Translations under genes and position numbers: made by a program
Assembly (NCBI GenBank): GCA_031381685.1
Contig: JANMYF010000307.1
Coordinates: forward strand, 1 to 8,348
Source of the DNA: JANLQX01 sp031381685
GTDB lineage: Bacteria; Actinomycetota; Acidimicrobiia; Acidimicrobiales; JANYDT01
Reading direction: 5' to 3'
Length of the DNA stretch: 8,348 bases
The notes under the pieces: model-generated
Database searches by the model: none
Told to the model about the DNA's origin: nothing
The model's input: only the letters and a program-made list of their open reading frames with translations
Shown: positions 6,239 to 8,348 of the stretch, piece after piece
Numbering within the stretch: position 1 is the first letter of the stretch
Layout: each line of letters starts with the position of its first letter

Positions 6239-6257
6239 GTCCGATCCGAGTTCGGAC
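6239..6257 (+). repeat. Short hairpin followed by TTT
   Basis: GTCCGA (6239-6244) and TCGGAC (6252-6257) form a 6-bp stem with a 7-nt loop, followed by TTTCT on the plus strand. It could be a weak terminator closing a plus-strand RNA that contains the upstream hairpins, or part of the same structural array. Confidence 0.35.
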
Positions 6258-6622
6258 TTTCTGGCTCTCCTGACTGATCCGTGGGTGGTGTCGTAGGCCA
6301 TCTGCGACGTCGATAAACGCAAGTCCAATTGCATCTTCTGGACTGCCGGTCAGTTGGTATGCACGCTCGGCACCTGGGTGTGACGGGCCGCACCGCGCCG
6401 GACTATGTCGTCGGCGTCGGCGATATCGCCATCGTGGCGCAGTGCTGGACTTCAAACGGGCTCAGGTAGAAGGCGATTCAAGGCTCCCAGCGGTGCCGAC
6501 TGTCGGCGTGGCGAGCCGTCGCACGGCCGCCCGTTGCAGCAGTGAGTGGGCGTGACGAATGATGAGGGAGCCGCAATCTCGCCCCCCCGGCCGGGCTCGG
6601 CACGACAGCGGAAACGACGCCG

Positions 6623-6628
6623 TAGAAT
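6623..6628 (+). promoter_or_regulatory. -10 box TAGAAT for the spherulin-4-like gene
   Basis: TAGAAT matches the TATAAT consensus at five of six positions. A possible -35 remnant ACGACA (6602-6607) lies 15 bp upstream. Six bases (TGGGGG) separate the box from an ATC at 6635, exactly where a leaderless transcript would begin. Confidence 0.5.
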
Positions 6629-6709
6629 TGGGGGATCAGGTTTCGCCTCCCCGCAAATCGGTTTCTCGCCATCACCGTCGCAGCCTTTGCATCGGTCGGA
6701 GGCATCGTC

Positions 6710-7663
6710 GTGCTCCTCGCACGCCATGAGGAGTCGACGAGTTCAAACCCGCAATCGGGCGCGTCGACGACCGCGAGCGCGTCAATTGAGCCGCCGCCTG
6801 ATACGGGCCTCGTGACCACCGTCTTGGCGCCGGGGACGATGACGGCGCCCACTCCGCCAACCAGCATGACGCTCCCGACGGTGATCGCCATCCCTGCGTA
6901 CTTCGGACCGGTTCCGCTGTGGGACCTGATGCTCAACGCCGTGCGGTCGGCTGAGCCGTCAGCGCCGCGGATCGTGTTGGCGGTCATGAACCCCGCAAGC
7001 GGTCCGGGTGCTGTGGCCGACACTGGCTACCTCCGCGTGCTCGAAGACGCCCGGGCGCTAGGCATCCGTGTCTTCGGCTACGTGGCAACCGGGTACGGCA
7101 CACGCTTCACGGTCCTCGACGACATCGCCGCGTACCAACGTTTCTATGGGATCACCGACATCTTCTTTGACGAGTCGCCGATCGAGTGTCTGTGGCTCCA
7201 GTCCGTCTATGCGCCGTGGCTCGCAGCCGTGCACGCGAACGGCGGACAGGCGGTTGTCAATCCCGGCAGACCGCCGGAACGGTGCTGGGCCGACGCCGCC
7301 GACATCGTCGTGACGTTCGAGGGGTCGTTTTGGGCCTATGCGACGCACCTCCCTCCGCCGTGGATGGCCGCGTTCGAGCCGAGCAAGTTCTGGAACATCG
7401 TGTACGCCGTCCCGACCGAATCGTTGGCAACTGTCAGCCAGCTGCCGGCCGGGCGAGGCAGCGGCTTGCTGTACGCGACCGATGACGTGCTGCCCAACCC
7501 CTACGACAACCTGCCCGCCGCCCTCTCGGTCACGACCACGCCAACGCTCACCCTGCCGATCCCTGCTCTGCCGATCCCCACGTTCCCGATACCCGACGCT
7601 GTCGTAACGGTATCGACGAGTTCTGTGATGCTCGGCCCGTCGCCACCGTTCTCCACGCCATGA
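6710..7663 (+). CDS. Spherulin-4-like (GH135-type) secreted or membrane-anchored protein
   Basis: From GTG 6710, the first canonical start, the product is 317 residues; coding clearly extends upstream to 6635, adding RFRLPANR and a hydrophobic run FLAITVAAFASVGGIVVLLA that is a signal peptide or N-terminal anchor. Then come a Ser/Thr/Pro-rich linker (8-55), the spherulin-4 domain (about 57-270), and a Pro-rich tail with LPIP/FPIP repeats (282-295). Domain motifs are IPAYFGP (61-67), NPASGPG (94-100), GYVATGYG (123-130), FFDE (152-155), NPG (184-186), TFEG (202-205), YATDD (255-259) and NPYDNLP (263-269). In fungal Sph3 (GH135) an adjacent Asp-Glu pair and a later Glu are catalytic; Asp154-Glu155 and Glu204 are in the corresponding order and spacing here. 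That suggests hydrolysis of an extracellular amino-sugar polymer, but the substrate is inference. It is alone on its strand, with its own promoter and terminator. Confidence 0.88.
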   Translation: MLLARHEESTSSNPQSGASTTASASIEPPPDTGLVTTVLAPGTMTAPTPPTSMTLPTVIAIPAYFGPVPLWDLMLNAVRSAEPSAPRIVLAVMNPASGPGAVADTGYLRVLEDARALGIRVFGYVATGYGTRFTVLDDIAAYQRFYGITDIFFDESPIECLWLQSVYAPWLAAVHANGGQAVVNPGRPPERCWADAADIVVTFEGSFWAYATHLPPPWMAAFEPSKFWNIVYAVPTESLATVSQLPAGRGSGLLYATDDVLPNPYDNLPAALSVTTTPTLTLPIPALPIPTFPIPDAVVTVSTSSVMLGPSPPFSTP

Positions 7664-7677
7664 CCCGCGGCCCACGC

Positions 7678-7720
7678 CGACCTCGACCCTCAGTGCGAAG
7701 AGAGCGTGGGGTCGAGGTCG
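7678..7720 (+). terminator. Inverted-repeat terminator after the spherulin-4-like gene
   Basis: CGACCTCGACCC (7678-7689) and GGGTCGAGGTCG (7709-7720) are perfect 12-bp arms around a 19-nt loop, starting 14 bp after the stop codon. The 3' side (TGATCGTGTTACT) is only mildly T-rich, as is common in actinobacteria. It may act in both directions. Confidence 0.7.
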
Positions 7721-8261
7721 TGATCGTGTTACTCCTGTGCTCGCCGCGTCATAGCCGCTCCTCGTGAGGCGTGCCGTTGTGTGCCTCGTTGAGGCGTGCA
7801 CGGAATCATTCAACGCGTGCCATGCGGATGCGCGGACGGCGACGTCGGGGGAGTTCGACCGCCATGCGAACCCAGGTGCTCGCAGGCAGGAAGAGTTGTC
7901 AACGGCGTCGCGGAGAAGCGACGCCTCGCATCGCAACAGACGAGGAACGTCGCGTTGAGCGGTTGGCGGGGCAAGCCCATGGTCGGCTGCGATGCGTCGG
8001 CCGTAGTTACGACGAAACGCTCTGCCGGCTCGAGAATTCGTGACTCCCACATCACAGCCTGAAAGCACGGGTTGATGCGTTGGAACGGGATGTCATCGAG
8101 CACGACCTGACGGTGCCGCCGTCATGCGTCCACCAGCGGACGCCAAGGCTGTTCGTGCCGAAGTGAGTCACAGCCTTTCGGACGTTGATGGCAGCGAGCC
8201 CGGCCTTAGGGTCTCGAGAAATTCTGTCCGCAGCCGGGCACTCGTGAGCGGATACGTAAGC
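7721..8261. other. 540-base stretch without a confident gene
   Basis: Two overlapping minus-strand frames could be one frameshifted gene. One, 8300 down to about 8110, ends in FGTNSLGVRWWTHDGGTV; the other, from about 8110 to 7810, continues VLDDIPFQRINPCFQAVMWE and LNATFLVCCDARRRFSATPL. The second has G/C-biased third positions and no stop for 98 codons. I recognise no family, third-position bias in the first part is modest, and neither has a good ribosome binding site, so no gene is called. No repeats, tRNA or att-like site were seen. Confidence 0.4.
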
Positions 8262-8348
8262 ATGCAGATAATCCATCGCAGCTCCCGCCGTCCGACTCAC
8301 ACGACCCCGAAGGTCCTCACCGTGACCGAAGCAGCGAACCTGCTCCGC
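8262..8348 (+). CDS. Probable excisionase-type helix-turn-helix protein, N-terminal part
   Basis: An ATG at 8262 opens a frame that runs off the right edge after 29 codons. It ends in KVLTVTEAANLLR, the start of the MerR/excisionase-type DNA-binding domain (usual form: LTVxEAAxLLxVSRxTVYR). The Arg- and Thr-rich leader before it is normal for these small proteins. No strong Shine-Dalgarno is visible (TAAGC only), and the later in-frame GTG at 8322 would remove the beginning of the domain. Such proteins often sit beside integrases in integrative elements, or act as small regulators. Only about half of the domain is visible. Confidence 0.55.
   Translation, partial: MQIIHRSSRRPTHTTPKVLTVTEAANLLR

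Larger units (their letters stand above)
5832..6622. other. 790-base stretch without a confident gene; hairpin cluster inside
   Basis: Frames here are Arg/Ser/Pro-rich or lack family resemblance. The minus frame upstream of the glycosyltransferase start is open to 6455 but looks non-coding. A 36-codon plus-strand ORF (6359-6469, with DYVVGVGDIAIVAQ) reads a little like protein but is too short to judge, and contains a 12-bp palindrome GGCGATATCGCC (6419-6430). A small nested inverted repeat occurs at 6482-6517 (GGCTC/GAGCC enclosing GCCGA-CTG-TCGGC). The main content is the palindrome cluster at 6062-6257, listed separately. CCCGGCCGGG (about 6586-6596) is a further short palindrome near the spherulin promoter. 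Confidence 0.5.

Noticed and set aside
5832..6455. N-terminal extension of the glycosyltransferase frame up to 6455
   Set aside because: Family proteins begin at MARVVVYS (5831), which has its own ribosome binding site; the extension shows no homology.
2985..7663. A polysaccharide system made of the deacetylase, glycosyltransferase and spherulin-4 hydrolase
   Set aside because: The hydrolase is on the opposite strand with its own promoter and terminator, the glycosyltransferase is dead and of the small-molecule type, and LmbE enzymes usually act on small glycosides; shared function is not supported.
7058..8068. 336-codon open frame on the minus strand
   Set aside because: It runs across the back of the spherulin-4-like gene and its terminator; the Arg/Asp/His composition is that of a shadow frame.

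Overview
The window reads as GC-rich DNA from an actinomycete-like bacterium (Actinomycetota; an Acidimicrobiia or related lineage would fit, but this is inference). Support comes from strong G/C third-position bias, a LAL-type LuxR regulator, TAnnnT -10 boxes placed for leaderless starts, and acyl-CoA dehydrogenase, MaoC, SDR and LmbE families typical of this phylum. No rRNA, tRNA, CRISPR array or recognisable transposase was seen.

Layout. (1) 1-1859, plus strand: the C-terminal part of a large LAL/LuxR regulator that starts left of the window, then a short divergent YceI-like gene with its own good ribosome binding site and a possible promoter carrying an inverted repeat in its spacer. (2) 1939-5831, minus strand, read right to left: a wrecked UGT/MGT-type glycosyltransferase, a 53-codon ORF, an intact SDR, an intact PIG-L/LmbE de-N-acetylase, a possible 84-codon ORF, a MaoC-type dehydratase broken by one frameshift, and only the last 27 codons of an acyl-CoA dehydrogenase. 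A 38-bp imperfect direct repeat lies upstream of both intact genes and so brackets the SDR. (3) 5832-6622: no convincing gene, but 6062-6257 holds two perfect 20-bp palindromes, a branched inverted repeat and a hairpin. (4) 6623-7663, plus strand: a membrane-anchored or secreted spherulin-4-like protein (GH135-type fold), followed by a clear inverted-repeat terminator. (5) 7664-8261: mostly non-coding or decayed. (6) 8262 to the right edge: the first 29 codons of a probable excisionase-type helix-turn-helix protein, which hints that a mobile element may begin to the right.

The minus-strand block looks like an eroding lipid or secondary-metabolism cluster: the dehydratase, dehydrogenase and glycosyltransferase are damaged while the SDR and deacetylase are intact. 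The least explained items are the palindrome cluster at 6062-6257, the repeated leader flanking the SDR, and the spherulin-4 gene, whose coding frame runs upstream of any canonical start codon to an ATC placed exactly where a leaderless start would fall.
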